This document shows, piece after piece, positions 16,474 to 24,834 of a stretch of 64,000 nucleotides of DNA. How positions within the stretch are numbered: position 1 is the first letter of the stretch; each line of letters opens with the position of its first letter. The translations under genes were made by a program, and so were the position numbers. A model generated the notes under the pieces. It saw only the letters and a program-made list of their open reading frames with translations, did no database searches and was not told the DNA's origin. The stretch covers positions 33,713-97,712 of the forward strand of contig CABRHX010000005.1 of assembly GCA_902470805.1 (NCBI GenBank), read 5' to 3'. The DNA is from an uncultured Collinsella sp. (GTDB taxonomy: Bacteria > Actinomycetota > Coriobacteriia > Coriobacteriales > Coriobacteriaceae).

Positions 16474-16525
16474 CTAAGGTGCCTGAACGTGCCACTGTCT
16501 TTGATGTTTAGATTGGGAGAGAGCC

Positions 16526-17290
16526 ATGATAGGGATCGGGATCGATATCGGGTCTACGGCGGCTAAGGCTGCTGTGGTCGACGGGGAGGGTTCGGTGGCG
16601 TGGACGTGCGTGCAGCCAACCGGGTTCTCCTCGGTCGATGCTTCCGAGCGGCTGCGCGAGGCACTGGCAGCGGCTGGCTACGACGTGGCTGCCGACGACG
16701 TGCGCGTGATCGCGACTGGCTACGGCCGTGTCGCCGTGCCCTATGCGCATAAGGTCGTGACCGAGATTACCTGCCACGGCACCGGTGCCGTGCGCCTGTT
16801 TGGCGATCACGGCACGGTGATTGACGTAGGCGGCCAGGACACCAAGGTCATTCAGCTTAAAAGTGGCCGCGTGGCCAAGTTTGCCATGAACGACAAGTGC
16901 GCCGCCGGCACGGGGCGCTTTTTGGAGATCATGGCCGACCGCCTAGGCATTTCCCAACAGCAGATGACGGACCTCGCCCGCACCGGCGAACCCACCAAGA
17001 TCAGCAGCATGTGCACGGTGTTTGCCGAAAGCGAGGTCATCAGCCTGATCGGCCGTGGTGAGCCGCGCGAGAACATCGCCCGTGGTGTGATTGAGAGTGT
17101 CGTATCGCGCGTGGCGACCATGGCCGGGCAGGCCGCGGGCGCCCCGTACTACCTGACCGGTGGCCTGTGCGAGAACGCCTTCGTGGTGGAGCGGTTGGGC
17201 GAGCTACTGGGGTCGCCGGTGACCACCTCGCCCCAAGCTCGCTTTGCCGGAGCGATCGGCGCGGCTGTCCGCGCCGCCGCCTTGGCCTAG
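16526..17290 (+). CDS. Activator ATPase (HgdC/YjiL/BadF type)
   Basis: A 254-residue ASKHA-fold ATPase. Motifs are GIDIGSTAAKAAV (phosphate 1), DVGGQDTKVI (phosphate 2) and YYLTGGLCEN near the C-terminus. Two cysteines in NDKCAAGTGRF (C125) and SSMCTVFAES (C163) are the ligands that bridge a [4Fe-4S] cluster across a homodimer. It would fire single low-potential electrons into the two preceding reductases with ATP hydrolysis. GGGAGAGAG precedes the ATG. Only 14 nt separate it from the glycosyltransferase, so activator, glycosyltransferase and selD look co-transcribed. Confidence 0.9.
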   Translation: MIGIGIDIGSTAAKAAVVDGEGSVAWTCVQPTGFSSVDASERLREALAAAGYDVAADDVRVIATGYGRVAVPYAHKVVTEITCHGTGAVRLFGDHGTVIDVGGQDTKVIQLKSGRVAKFAMNDKCAAGTGRFLEIMADRLGISQQQMTDLARTGEPTKISSMCTVFAESEVISLIGRGEPRENIARGVIESVVSRVATMAGQAAGAPYYLTGGLCENAFVVERLGELLGSPVTTSPQARFAGAIGAAVRAAALA

Positions 17291-17304
17291 GGGTGTACCG
17301 CGAC

Positions 17305-18522
17305 ATGCGCATCCTCAATATCTCGGCGCAAAAACCAGATAGCACCGGCAGCGGCACCTACCTTGCCGCGCTCGTACGCGAACAGATCGAGACGGGGCAT
17401 CGCGCCGCCGTGCTTTGCGGCGCGGCACCGGGTGATACCCAAGGCGAGCTGGACCGGCGTGCTGCCGTGTTTGCCGTACCGTTCGAGTCGCCCGAGCTGC
17501 CGTTTCCCATCTGCGGTATGTCCGATGTCATGCCCTATCCCTCCACGCGCTATCGTGACCTGACGCCTTCGATGCTCAAGGCATTTGAGCGGGCATTTGC
17601 TGCTGCAATCGATCGGGCGGTGGCTGAGTTTCGGCCCGATCTGGTGCTCTGCCATCACCTGTATCTTGTGACCGCATTGGCGCGCGAGTGCGTCCGGGGC
17701 GTGCCGGTTGTTGCCGTGTGCCATTCGACCGACCTGCGCCAGCTGCGTTCGCATGCGCTCGAGCGCGATCGCATCGTAAGTGCGGTTCGTCGGCTCGATG
17801 CCGTCTTTGCGCTCCACGCTGAGCAGGCTGAGCAGATTGGCCTGGTGTGCGGCGTCGATGCCGATCGCATCCACGTGATTGGGACGGGCTACGACCATCG
17901 CGTCTTCTGCCGCGACGCAAGCGTGGCGAGGCGGCCGGGATCGCTTGCGTACGTGGGCAAGATTTGCTTTAAAAAGGGCGTCGAGTCGCTGGTTCGAGCC
18001 GTGTCATTGCCGATTGACGATGACGTCCGCCCATCTGGCTTGGTACTTGTGGGCGGTCGCGGGGACGATGCCGAGTACGCGCGTATCGAGCGCTTGGCCG
18101 CGGCCTCGGATGTGCCGGTGAAGCTGGCGGGGCGCCTGGATAGCGATGGACTCGTGCATGCCTACCGCAGTTCCGACGTCTTTGTGCTGCCTTCGTTTTA
18201 TGAGGGTCTGCCGCTCGTGACGATCGAGGCCCTCGCGTGCGGCTGCAAAGTTGTGGCGACCGATTTGCCCGGCGTTCGTCCCTGGATGGAGGCGATGCTT
18301 CCCGGTGCTCCCGTGACGTGGGTGGCGTCTCTGCGTATGACGGATGTCGACACGCCCGCGGCGGCCGACCTTCCGTTGTTTGAGCGCGCACTGGCAGATG
18401 CTATCGCGCAGGCGCTTGCGGCGCCGCCTTCGACGTTCGAGCCGTCGGCGGTCTCTTGGGAAGCGTGCCTGGGGCGTATACTTAAAGTCGTTGATTTGTT
18501 GGAAGGGGGTTCGTATGGCTAA
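17305..18522 (+). CDS. GT4-type glycosyltransferase coupled to selD
   Basis: A 405-residue GT-B fold glycosyltransferase, cytoplasmic, without membrane segments. The N-terminal domain starts ILNISAQKPDSTGSGTYLAALV, and the C-terminal domain has LAYVGKICFKKGVESLV, VGGRGDDAEY and the donor-site block VLPSFYEGLPLVTIEALACG with the conserved E-x7-E spacing. Acceptor unknown. The selD ATG lies 8 nt before the end of this gene, so translation is probably coupled. Selenosugar synthase (SenB) is a known glycosyltransferase linked to a SelD homologue, but I cannot show this protein belongs to that family; a GT4 enzyme of another role is equally possible. Confidence 0.8.
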   Translation: MRILNISAQKPDSTGSGTYLAALVREQIETGHRAAVLCGAAPGDTQGELDRRAAVFAVPFESPELPFPICGMSDVMPYPSTRYRDLTPSMLKAFERAFAAAIDRAVAEFRPDLVLCHHLYLVTALARECVRGVPVVAVCHSTDLRQLRSHALERDRIVSAVRRLDAVFALHAEQAEQIGLVCGVDADRIHVIGTGYDHRVFCRDASVARRPGSLAYVGKICFKKGVESLVRAVSLPIDDDVRPSGLVLVGGRGDDAEYARIERLAAASDVPVKLAGRLDSDGLVHAYRSSDVFVLPSFYEGLPLVTIEALACGCKVVATDLPGVRPWMEAMLPGAPVTWVASLRMTDVDTPAAADLPLFERALADAIAQALAAPPSTFEPSAVSWEACLGRILKVVDLLEGGSYG

Positions 18523-19564
18523 GGACACCATGAGGCTCACATCCATGACGGCCGCGAGCGGTTGAGCCGCTAAGTTGGCTCCCGGAGCCCTCGCCCAGGT
18601 CCTGGGCGACTTGCCCAATGTGCATAACGACAATCTGCTCGTGGGGTTCGATACCTCCGACGATGCGAGTGTCTTCCGCGTAGGGGAGAACCTGGGGCTC
18701 GTGCAGTCCATCGACTTCTTCCCACCGATGGTCGACGACCCGTTCCTGTTTGGCCAGATTGCCGCGGCAAACTCACTGTCGGACATCTACGCCATGGGCG
18801 GGCGGCCGAGCCATGCCATGAACCTGCTGTGCATTCCGAGCTGCCTGGGCGTCGAGGTTGCCGGTCAGATTCTGGCGGGCGGCGCCGACAAGTGCGTTGA
18901 GGCCGGCTGCACCATCGCGGGCGGCCACACCATCAACGACGACGAGCCCAAGTACGGCCTGTCCGTGAGCGGCTTTGTCGCGCTCGATCGCATGCTCGCC
19001 AATAGCGGTGCGCGCGTGGGCGATGTCCTGCTGCTGACCAAGGCGATCGGCTCGGGCATCATCACCACGGCCATTAAGGGCGAGCTTATCGAGCAGGACG
19101 AGGCTGGTCCGATGTTCGACTCGATGCGCACCCTCAACGAGGCCCCGATTCGTTTGGCCGAGGGACTCGAGCTTCACGGCTGCACCGACATTACGGGCTT
19201 TGGTCTGATCGGGCATGCGTGCGAGATGGCCGAGGGCTCGGGCGTGCAGATCGAACTTACGTCGGGAGCGGTACCGCTCTTTGACCAGGTGCTCGACATG
19301 GCGCGCCTGGGCATTATTCCCGCGGGCTCCTACCGCAACCAGGACTTCTTTGACCCGCGTGCGGCTGCCGACGAGGACCTGGAGCCGGGCATGTTGGATG
19401 CGCTGTACGATCCGCAGACCTCGGGCGGCTTGCTTATTGCGGCGCCCGCGGTGGACGTGGATGAGCTTGCGCGTCGTTTGCATGCCGAGGGGCGCGTTGC
19501 CGCCGTTGTCGGGCGCGTGTGCGAGGCGGAGCCGGGCGGTCCTGCGGTCCGCGTTGTCCGTTAA
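18515..19564 (+). CDS. selD: Selenide, water dikinase, itself a selenoprotein
   Basis: A 349-residue SelD that makes selenophosphate from selenide and ATP. The frame is interrupted by a TGA at 18563-18565, codon 17, in the context SGUAAKLAPG. That is the position of catalytic Cys17 of E. coli SelD, and K20 is conserved three residues later, so the TGA is read as selenocysteine. Further motifs: NVHNDNLLVGFDTSDDASV, DIYAMGGRP, TIAGGHTIND, GFGLIGHACEMA and LYDPQTSGGLL. The start is the ATG at 18515 with GGAAGGGGG upstream, overlapping the glycosyltransferase by 8 nt. An annotation that stops at TGA would call only a fragment from about 18575. Confidence 0.95.
18592..18608 (+). promoter_or_regulatory. 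SECIS-like hairpin in selD
   Basis: CGCCCAG and CTGGGCG form a perfect 7-bp stem capped by GTC, or 6 bp with a GGTCC loop, 26 nt after the UGA. A GGUC apical loop is the feature recognised by bacterial SelB. The distance is somewhat longer than in E. coli fdhF. Confidence 0.7.
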
Positions 19565-19621
19565 CGACACGTTTATTGAGCCATGTACCGTTCTAAAACG
19601 ATTTATTCGAAAGGAAAAGCT

Positions 19622-20248
19622 ATGTCTACCAAAATTGAAGTCAATGCCATGGGCGATGCCTGCCCTCTGCCCGTCGTCAAGACGCTCAAAGCCCTGAAGC
19701 AGCTCGATGGCGAGGGCACCGTCGTGACCTCGGTCGATAACGAGACCGCCGTCAAGAACATCTCCAAGATGGCGCAGGAGAAGGGCTGCACGGCCTCGGT
19801 CGAGAAGGTTTCTGACGCCGAGTGGCACGTGACCGTGGCGACCTCTGGCGCCGTTGCCGTGGCCGATCCCGAGCAGGATGGCGCTGCCTTCTGTGATGCC
19901 AGCGCCGGCAAGGGCAAGCTCGTCATTTCCGTCTACACCGACTGCATGGGCCGTGGCGACGACGAGCTGGGCCACAAGCTCATGAAGGCCTTCATCTTTG
20001 CCGTGACGCAGCAGGAGGAGCTGCCCGCGACCATGCTGTTCTACAACGGCGGCGCCAAGCTCACCGTCGAGGGCTCGCCGGTGCTCGATGACCTGAAGGG
20101 TCTGGCCGAGCAGGGTGTCGAGATTCTCACCTGTGGCACCTGCCTCGACCACTATGGCATTAAGGACCAGCTTGCAGTAGGCGAGGTCACCAACATGTAC
20201 GTGATCGTGGAGAAGATGGAGCAGGCCGTGCGCGTCGTGCGCCCGTAG
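19622..20248 (+). CDS. yedF: Selenium-metabolism sulfurtransferase-like protein YedF
   Basis: A 208-residue protein with an N-terminal TusA-like domain carrying DACPLPVVKTLKAL (reactive Cys at about residue 14) and a C-terminal DsrE-like domain (LVISVYTDCMGRGDDELG, ILTCGTCLDHYG). This two-domain form is a marker of selenium-using genomes and is thought to carry selenium or sulfur as a persulfide/perselenide; its exact reaction is not proven. AAAGGAAAAG precedes the ATG at 19622. It lies 57 nt after selD and 19 nt before the DUF3343 gene. Confidence 0.9.
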   Translation: MSTKIEVNAMGDACPLPVVKTLKALKQLDGEGTVVTSVDNETAVKNISKMAQEKGCTASVEKVSDAEWHVTVATSGAVAVADPEQDGAAFCDASAGKGKLVISVYTDCMGRGDDELGHKLMKAFIFAVTQQEELPATMLFYNGGAKLTVEGSPVLDDLKGLAEQGVEILTCGTCLDHYGIKDQLAVGEVTNMYVIVEKMEQAVRVVRP

Positions 20249-20267
20249 CGTATTGGTTGGAGTTGCC

Positions 20268-20519
20268 ATGAGGGAGAAGCGCCCGGCGCTTGTCATCACG
20301 TTTCCCACCACGGCGGCCGCCATGGGGTGCGAGACCCTGTGCATTGAGCGCGGTCTTCCCGGGCGAACGATTCCCGTGCCCGGGGAGGTCGCTGCCGGCT
20401 GCGGTCTGGCGTGGAAGGCGTTGCCTGCCGATGAGGAGCTGCTGCGCAGCGAGCTTACCGCGGCGGGCGTTCCCACCGAGGGCTATACCGTGATTGATAT
20501 GTGGGAGGTCGTGCGATGA
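20268..20519 (+). CDS. DUF3343 putative Se/S carrier protein
   Basis: An 83-residue protein with the DUF3343 core: ALVITFPTTAAAMGCE, then GRTIPVPGEVAAGCGLAW, with Cys in MGCE, TLCIE and AGCG. The family accompanies selenium-dependent molybdenum hydroxylase systems and is proposed to carry activated selenium or sulfur; no enzyme activity is established. GGAG lies upstream of the ATG at 20268, and the last 4 nt overlap the desulfurase start (ATGA). A second, longer homologue is at 48111. Confidence 0.83.
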   Translation: MREKRPALVITFPTTAAAMGCETLCIERGLPGRTIPVPGEVAAGCGLAWKALPADEELLRSELTAAGVPTEGYTVIDMWEVVR

Positions 20520-21655
20520 TCTACCTGGATAACGCAGCGACGACCATGCACAAGCCGCAGACGGTCATCGATGCCGTGACGCAGGCGATGTGCTCGCTCG
20601 GCAATGCCGGGCGCGGCGCCACGTCGGGTGCGCTCGACGCGGCGCGTACCATCCACGGCTGCCGTGCCAAGCTCGCGCGCCTTTTGGGTTGCCCGAGGGC
20701 GGACCATGTGTGCTTTACGCCCAACTCCACGGCGGCGCTCAACACCGCCATCAACGGGGTGGTGCGCCCCGGCGACCATGTGGTCACAACGGTGCTCGAG
20801 CACAACTCCGTACTGCGTCCGCTCAACCGCCTGGCAGCGGAACGGGGTGTGACCGTTGAGCATGCGGGCTGTGACGTTAACGGTGTGCTCGACTACGACG
20901 AACTCGAGCGGCTTGTCACGCCGGGTACGCGCGCCGTGGTGGTGACGCATGCCTCCAACGTGACCGGCAACGCGGTCGACGTTTCGCGTGTGGCTGCCAT
21001 CGCGCATGCGGCCGGCGCGCTGGCGATCGTCGACGCCTCGCAGTCTGTCGGCACGGTGCATATCGATATGCAGGCCATGGGGCTCGACGTGGTGTGCTTT
21101 ACCGGCCACAAGGGGCTCATGGGTCCGCAGGGGACCGGCGGCCTGGCCGTAGCAGAGGGCATTGACGTGGCGCCGTGGGCCATGGGCGGCACGGGCGTGC
21201 ACAGTTTCGATGCGTTGCAGCCGCTTGAGTGGCCCACGCGCCTTGAGGCGGGCACGCTCAACGGCCACGGTATCGCCGGCCTTTCCGCTGGTCTCGACTT
21301 TATCGAGGCCCAGGGTGGGGTCGAGGCGATTGCTGCCCACGAGCGTGCGCTCGCTGATCGCTTCCTTGCCGGTGTGCGCGAGATTCCGGGGATTAAGCTC
21401 TATGGTGCCTTTGGCCAACCGACGCGCTCGGCGATCGTCTCGCTCAACGTGGGCGATATCGACTCTGCCGAGATCTCGGATGCACTCATGCAAGGGTGGG
21501 GGATTGCGACGCGCCCCGGCGCCCATTGCGCCCCGCTCATGCACCGTGCGCTGGGGACCGAGCGTCAGGGTGTCGTTCGCTTCTCGTTTGGGTATTTCAA
21601 CACGGACGAGGAAGTCGACACCGCGATTGACGCTTTGCGCGATTTAGCCTGCTAG
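20516..21655 (+). CDS. Cysteine desulfurase / selenocysteine lyase-like enzyme
   Basis: A 379-residue fold-type I PLP enzyme of the class V (NifS/CsdA) family. The start MIYLDNAATT, the PLP lysine in CFTGHKGLMGPQGTGG (K199), and the catalytic Cys in RPGAHCAPLMHR (C338) are present. It mobilises sulfur from cysteine or selenium from selenocysteine. Its position at the end of selD-yedF-DUF3343, translationally coupled by ATGA, points to supplying selenium chemistry rather than general Fe-S assembly. Start chosen at the overlapping ATG. Confidence 0.9.
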   Translation: MIYLDNAATTMHKPQTVIDAVTQAMCSLGNAGRGATSGALDAARTIHGCRAKLARLLGCPRADHVCFTPNSTAALNTAINGVVRPGDHVVTTVLEHNSVLRPLNRLAAERGVTVEHAGCDVNGVLDYDELERLVTPGTRAVVVTHASNVTGNAVDVSRVAAIAHAAGALAIVDASQSVGTVHIDMQAMGLDVVCFTGHKGLMGPQGTGGLAVAEGIDVAPWAMGGTGVHSFDALQPLEWPTRLEAGTLNGHGIAGLSAGLDFIEAQGGVEAIAAHERALADRFLAGVREIPGIKLYGAFGQPTRSAIVSLNVGDIDSAEISDALMQGWGIATRPGAHCAPLMHRALGTERQGVVRFSFGYFNTDEEVDTAIDALRDLAC

Positions 21656-21669
21656 AGCGTATATACTTG

Positions 21670-21699
21670 CGGGACGGGTCTTTTGCCCGTCCCGTTTTT
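21670..21699 (+). terminator. Intrinsic terminator of the selenium operon
   Basis: CGGGACGGG pairs with CCCGTCCCG around a 7-nt loop and is followed by TTTTT. It ends 23 nt before the brnQ start. Confidence 0.92.
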
Positions 21700-21722
21700 G
21701 TTTCGACCCGAAAGGTGTGTCT

Positions 21723-23081
21723 ATGGCCTCATCCGCCTCGCGCGGCCTGCGCTCCGACCATGTCGTTACCGTCGGCATCGCCCTGTTCTCGATGCTCTTT
21801 GGCGCCGGCAACCTTATCATTCCGCCACTGCTGGCGCTGCAAGCAGGTTCAGCCACGCCGGTCGCCATGCTCGGCTTTCTCATCGCCGCCATCGGCCTGC
21901 CCGTCATGGGCTTTATCGCCGTGGCGCTTGCCGGAACGGCGCGCGAGCTTGCCGGCCGCGTGCACCCCAAGTTCGGTGAGTTCTTTGTTGCGGCGGTGTA
22001 TCTGGCCATCGGCCCGTGCCTGGCCATTCCGCGTACGAGCTCCACGGCCTTCGAGATGCTGGTGCCGCTGCTGCCCGAGGGCGTTTCGCTTGGCACGGCT
22101 CGCCTGGTGTTTGCCGTTGGCTTCTTTGTCGTCGCGTTTGCTCTCACGCTGCGCCCGGGTGTCATCACGCGCGTGCTCGGCCGCATTACGGGCCCCGCGC
22201 TCATTGTGCTCATCGTGTTGGTCGTGGGTGCCGCCGTGGTCTCGCCACTGGGACCGGCTGCCGCGCCTCAGGCTCCCTACGATGCAGGCGCCGCCGTGCA
22301 GGGCTTTTTGACTGGCTATCAGACCATGGACCTGCTCGCGTCGCTCGCCTTCGGCATCATCATCGCCGAGACCATCCACGAGTTGGGCGTTACCGACGAT
22401 AGGCGCGTGGCCTTCGAGATCTCGCGTTCGGGTGTGATCGCCGGCGTGCTCATGGCCATCATCTACTGCGGCCTGGCGCTTGCCGGAATGCAACTCGGCA
22501 CGGTTATGCCCGATGCCACCAACGGCGCTGCCATCCTCGCTCGTTCGGCCTCCATGCATTTTGGGCTTGCTGGCACGGTCGTGGTCTTCGCGATCTTTTT
22601 CCTCGCCTGCATGAACGTGTGCATCGGTCTTATTAGCTGCTGCTCGCGCTATTTCTGTGAGACGTACGTAGTTGAAGGGGGAGCGGAGGCTTCCGAGGGG
22701 GCCATGCGCCGCCCCTTCGCGATCCTTGCCTTTGTGTTCGCGGCGTTTTCGTGCGTGCTCTCCAACGTGGGCCTCGACGTGATCCTTATGTTCTCGGTGC
22801 CCATGCTTAACGCCTTGTATCCCGTCGCCATCGTGCTGGTTCTCATGGGTTTGGTACACGGCTTTTGCGACGCTCATCCGCAGGTGTGGGTCTGGGTTGG
22901 CGGTGTGGTTGCCGTGCAGAGCGTGATCACCTCGGTCCGCGATGCGTTCTTTGGGGGCACGTGGCTGCCGTTTGATGCGCTGCCGTTGGCGGATATCGGT
23001 GCCGCGTGGGCGCCGGTTGCCGTGGTGGCATTTGTGATCGGCCTGCTCCATAGTCGTTTTGTCGCACATTCGAGGAGCTAG
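21723..23081 (+). CDS. brnQ: Branched-chain amino acid transport system carrier
   Basis: A 452-residue integral membrane protein with about 12 hydrophobic segments. The first reads GIALFSMLFGAGNLIIPPLLAL, typical of the LIVCS family, followed by FFVAAVYLAIGPCLAIPRTSS. It imports leucine, isoleucine and valine with a cation, probably Na+. GAAAGGTGTG precedes the ATG at 21723; an in-frame start 6 nt upstream is too close to that site. Single-gene unit, followed by a tRNA promoter. Confidence 0.92.
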   Translation: MASSASRGLRSDHVVTVGIALFSMLFGAGNLIIPPLLALQAGSATPVAMLGFLIAAIGLPVMGFIAVALAGTARELAGRVHPKFGEFFVAAVYLAIGPCLAIPRTSSTAFEMLVPLLPEGVSLGTARLVFAVGFFVVAFALTLRPGVITRVLGRITGPALIVLIVLVVGAAVVSPLGPAAAPQAPYDAGAAVQGFLTGYQTMDLLASLAFGIIIAETIHELGVTDDRRVAFEISRSGVIAGVLMAIIYCGLALAGMQLGTVMPDATNGAAILARSASMHFGLAGTVVVFAIFFLACMNVCIGLISCCSRYFCETYVVEGGAEASEGAMRRPFAILAFVFAAFSCVLSNVGLDVILMFSVPMLNALYPVAIVLVLMGLVHGFCDAHPQVWVWVGGVVAVQSVITSVRDAFFGGTWLPFDALPLADIGAAWAPVAVVAFVIGLLHSRFVAHSRS

Positions 23082-23092
23082 GGTTTCTGCGC

Positions 23093-23121
23093 TTGCACAG
23101 GCGGGGAGTCTCCCCTATAAT
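23093..23121 (+). promoter_or_regulatory. Promoter of the tRNA-Pro/tRNA-Gly unit
   Basis: TTGCAC at 23093-23098 and TATAAT at 23116-23121 are separated by 17 nt, a near-consensus vegetative promoter. Transcription would begin near 23128, about 45 nt before tRNA-Pro. Confidence 0.85.
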
Positions 23122-23172
23122 TTCCTTCGCTTTGGGACACGCAAGGTTTAGACCTTAGCTGCTCAACACCTT

Positions 23173-23249
23173 CGGGACGTGGCGCAGTTTGGTAGCGCGC
23201 CTGCTTTGGGAGCAGGATGTCGCAGGTTCAAATCCTGTCGTCCCGACCA
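23173..23249 (+). tRNA. tRNA-Pro (TGG)
   Basis: Acceptor CGGGACG/CGTCCCG, anticodon stem CCTGC/GCAGG with loop TTTGGGA giving anticodon TGG at 23207-23209, T arm with GGTTCAAATCC, and an encoded CCA end. Confidence 0.95.
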
Positions 23250-23255
23250 TATCTT

Positions 23256-23329
23256 GCGGGCGTAGTTCAATGGTAGAACCCCAGCCTTCCAAGCTGATGA
23301 CGCGGGTTCGATTCCCGTCGCCCGCTCCA
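23256..23329 (+). tRNA. tRNA-Gly (TCC)
   Basis: Acceptor GCGGGCG/CGCCCGC, anticodon loop CTTCCAA giving TCC, T arm with GGTTCGATTCC and encoded CCA. It follows tRNA-Pro by 6 nt on the same transcript. The outermost anticodon-stem pair appears mismatched (C-A). Confidence 0.95.
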
Positions 23330-23341
23330 TAGGATATCTTT

Positions 23342-23377
23342 AACGGCTTTGGCTCCTTTTGGTGCCAGAGCCGTTTT
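23342..23377 (+). terminator. Terminator of the tRNA unit
   Basis: AACGGCTTTGGC pairs with GCCAGAGCCGTT with one mismatch, then TT. It lies 12 nt after tRNA-Gly. Confidence 0.85.
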
Positions 23378-23409
23378 CATATACATGCCGGGGACCCCAC
23401 ATCCCCTCC

Positions 23410-23479
23410 TAAGTTGCGGTGAAATAGTTCCCGATTAGCCGCAAAAGCTGTTATCCAGGAACTATTTCACCGCAACTTA
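23410..23479. repeat. AAGTTGCGGTGAAATA palindromic repeat, copy B
   Basis: Perfect 22-nt arms at 23410-23431 and 23458-23479; the inner stem is AGTTCC/GGAACT. It lies between the tRNA terminator and the convergent AbiEi-like gene. Confidence 0.85.
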
Positions 23480-23540
23480 TTGAGGCCGAGCGGGCTGGGT
23501 CGATGATGGGTTCTGTTGTCGAGAAGATGAGGGCAGCCGG

Positions 23541-24548
23541 TCAGGAGTCTGTGTAGGGTTTTGTGGTTGGTATACCGTAGCCGCGCATCATGGAGCCGAA
23601 CGCTTTGACATCGAGGGTGTCTGAGAGCTTGAAATGAATGACGTTGTGGCCCATGGCACGCAGGTTCGCGTCGCGCACGAGGGCAGCTCGATAGGTTTTT
23701 GCCGCAGTATGTTCCGGATCATTTTGGGCATCGTCCTCAAACTTGCCTAGTCCATGCAGCTCAGCCAGCATCCAAGAGCCGTTTGGCATCTGCCAGCCGT
23801 AATCTGCCAAATAATAGCCGGCGTTTCCCGGTCGAGTGATTTCAACCTGAAGTTCGGGAGCGGCAACTCCCGCCAGAATCATTGCCGCCCGTGCCTCGGA
23901 TTCTCCACCGTTATCCGATCTGCCATCCATGTGTTCAAAAACGTCAAATGCGCGCGCGATGCCGTGCAGTCCGCGGCAGTTCGTTTGTGCATATGCACGC
24001 AATTCTTCACGCTCGACACCGTACTCACGAGCCAACCCGTCGACATAGCCTAGTGCATATCGAAAAGCGTTAGTTCGGGCGATGTCGACCACCGTGCGAT
24101 ATGGATTCGTTAACGTAAAAGGACCGAGCTGCCATACGTCGCCCGGCCGCCAGCGTCGGTATTCAACGAATTCGTACATATCGCGTCTGGTGGAACGCGG
24201 CAACAGCACTTGCACCTTGTCGAGAAGCGAATATGCAGAACCGATGCCATAGAGCAGTGCCGCCGTTGCTCCACAAAACACGGCATTCGGTTCAACGACC
24301 GCAATAGCGGATGCCAATTGAAAGATGCGATCTGCGACGCCGAGGTCATTCCAATACGCGGGATCAGCGTAGACATGGTTGTAGAGTCGAATAATCATCT
24401 CTTTTTGCATGAGCGCGTAGGCACAGCGTTCATCCCATTTTTTGGTAGCTACAAACAGGTGCCCGCCATGATGGGCCTCGAATAACCGGAAGAACAGCTC
24501 TAATTGCGGTTTGGTACAGCGTTTATCATGACTCATTTTCGACCCCAT
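23541..24548 (-). CDS. AbiEi-like / endonuclease-like protein of unknown role
   Basis: A 335-residue protein whose layout resembles actinobacterial proteins joining an AbiEi-like antitoxin domain to a Vsr/DUF559-like nuclease domain. Residues 1 to about 160 include FVATKKWDERCAYALMQKEMIIRL (winged-helix-like) and AVFCGATAALLYGIGSA. The C-terminal part has SEARAAMILA, a strand pair around GYYLADYGWQMPNGSW, LAELHGLGKF and the last strand ALVRDANLRAMGHNVIHF. E, D and E/K are placed as in PD-(D/E)xK folds, but I cannot prove catalysis. Base composition is visibly less GC-rich than neighbours, suggesting transfer. The start is uncertain between 24548 and 24536. Confidence 0.6.
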   Translation of the reverse strand: MGSKMSHDKRCTKPQLELFFRLFEAHHGGHLFVATKKWDERCAYALMQKEMIIRLYNHVYADPAYWNDLGVADRIFQLASAIAVVEPNAVFCGATAALLYGIGSAYSLLDKVQVLLPRSTRRDMYEFVEYRRWRPGDVWQLGPFTLTNPYRTVVDIARTNAFRYALGYVDGLAREYGVEREELRAYAQTNCRGLHGIARAFDVFEHMDGRSDNGGESEARAAMILAGVAAPELQVEITRPGNAGYYLADYGWQMPNGSWMLAELHGLGKFEDDAQNDPEHTAAKTYRAALVRDANLRAMGHNVIHFKLSDTLDVKAFGSMMRGYGIPTTKPYTDS

Positions 24549-24720
24549 GGTCTCGAGGGGGAGTGAATGACACTACGCTATCCCATATTTGGCCCGCCTG
24601 ACCTTGCCATGAACTGACCAAAAGCTTGACGGGGCAGGTCAGAGTCATGAGTCGTAGCCAAACATATCGGCAAACGGTTGATTAGTGCCCCTCGGCGGCA
24701 CTAAAAACCACCCTTACAGA

Positions 24721-24789
24721 AAGTTGCGGTGGAATAGTTCCTGAAAGGCTCGAATAAGCCTAAATCCAGGAACTATTTCACCGCAACTT
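24721..24789. repeat. AAGTTGCGGTGAAATA palindromic repeat, copy C
   Basis: 22-nt arms at 24721-24742 and 24768-24789 with one mismatch; a nested AGGCT/AGCCT stem lies in the loop. It sits downstream of the toxin gene on the minus strand. Confidence 0.83.
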
Positions 24790-24834
24790 AAGAGGGGATG
24801 GGGCTGAGTGGCGGGCGATGCCGTTGCCTGTCGG

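Noticed and set aside
13769..17290. A true 2-hydroxyglutaryl-CoA dehydratase (hgdAB with activator)
   Set aside because: No CoA-transferase, decarboxylase or other 2-hydroxyacid degradation genes are nearby, both paralogues keep full Cys sets, and the TCDGKKK signature fits the double-cubane group better; not fully excluded.
18515..19564. selD could be called a pseudogene or a shorter protein starting near 18575
   Set aside because: The upstream 20 residues match SelD with Sec17 and Lys20, have a ribosome site, and the TGA has a downstream hairpin.
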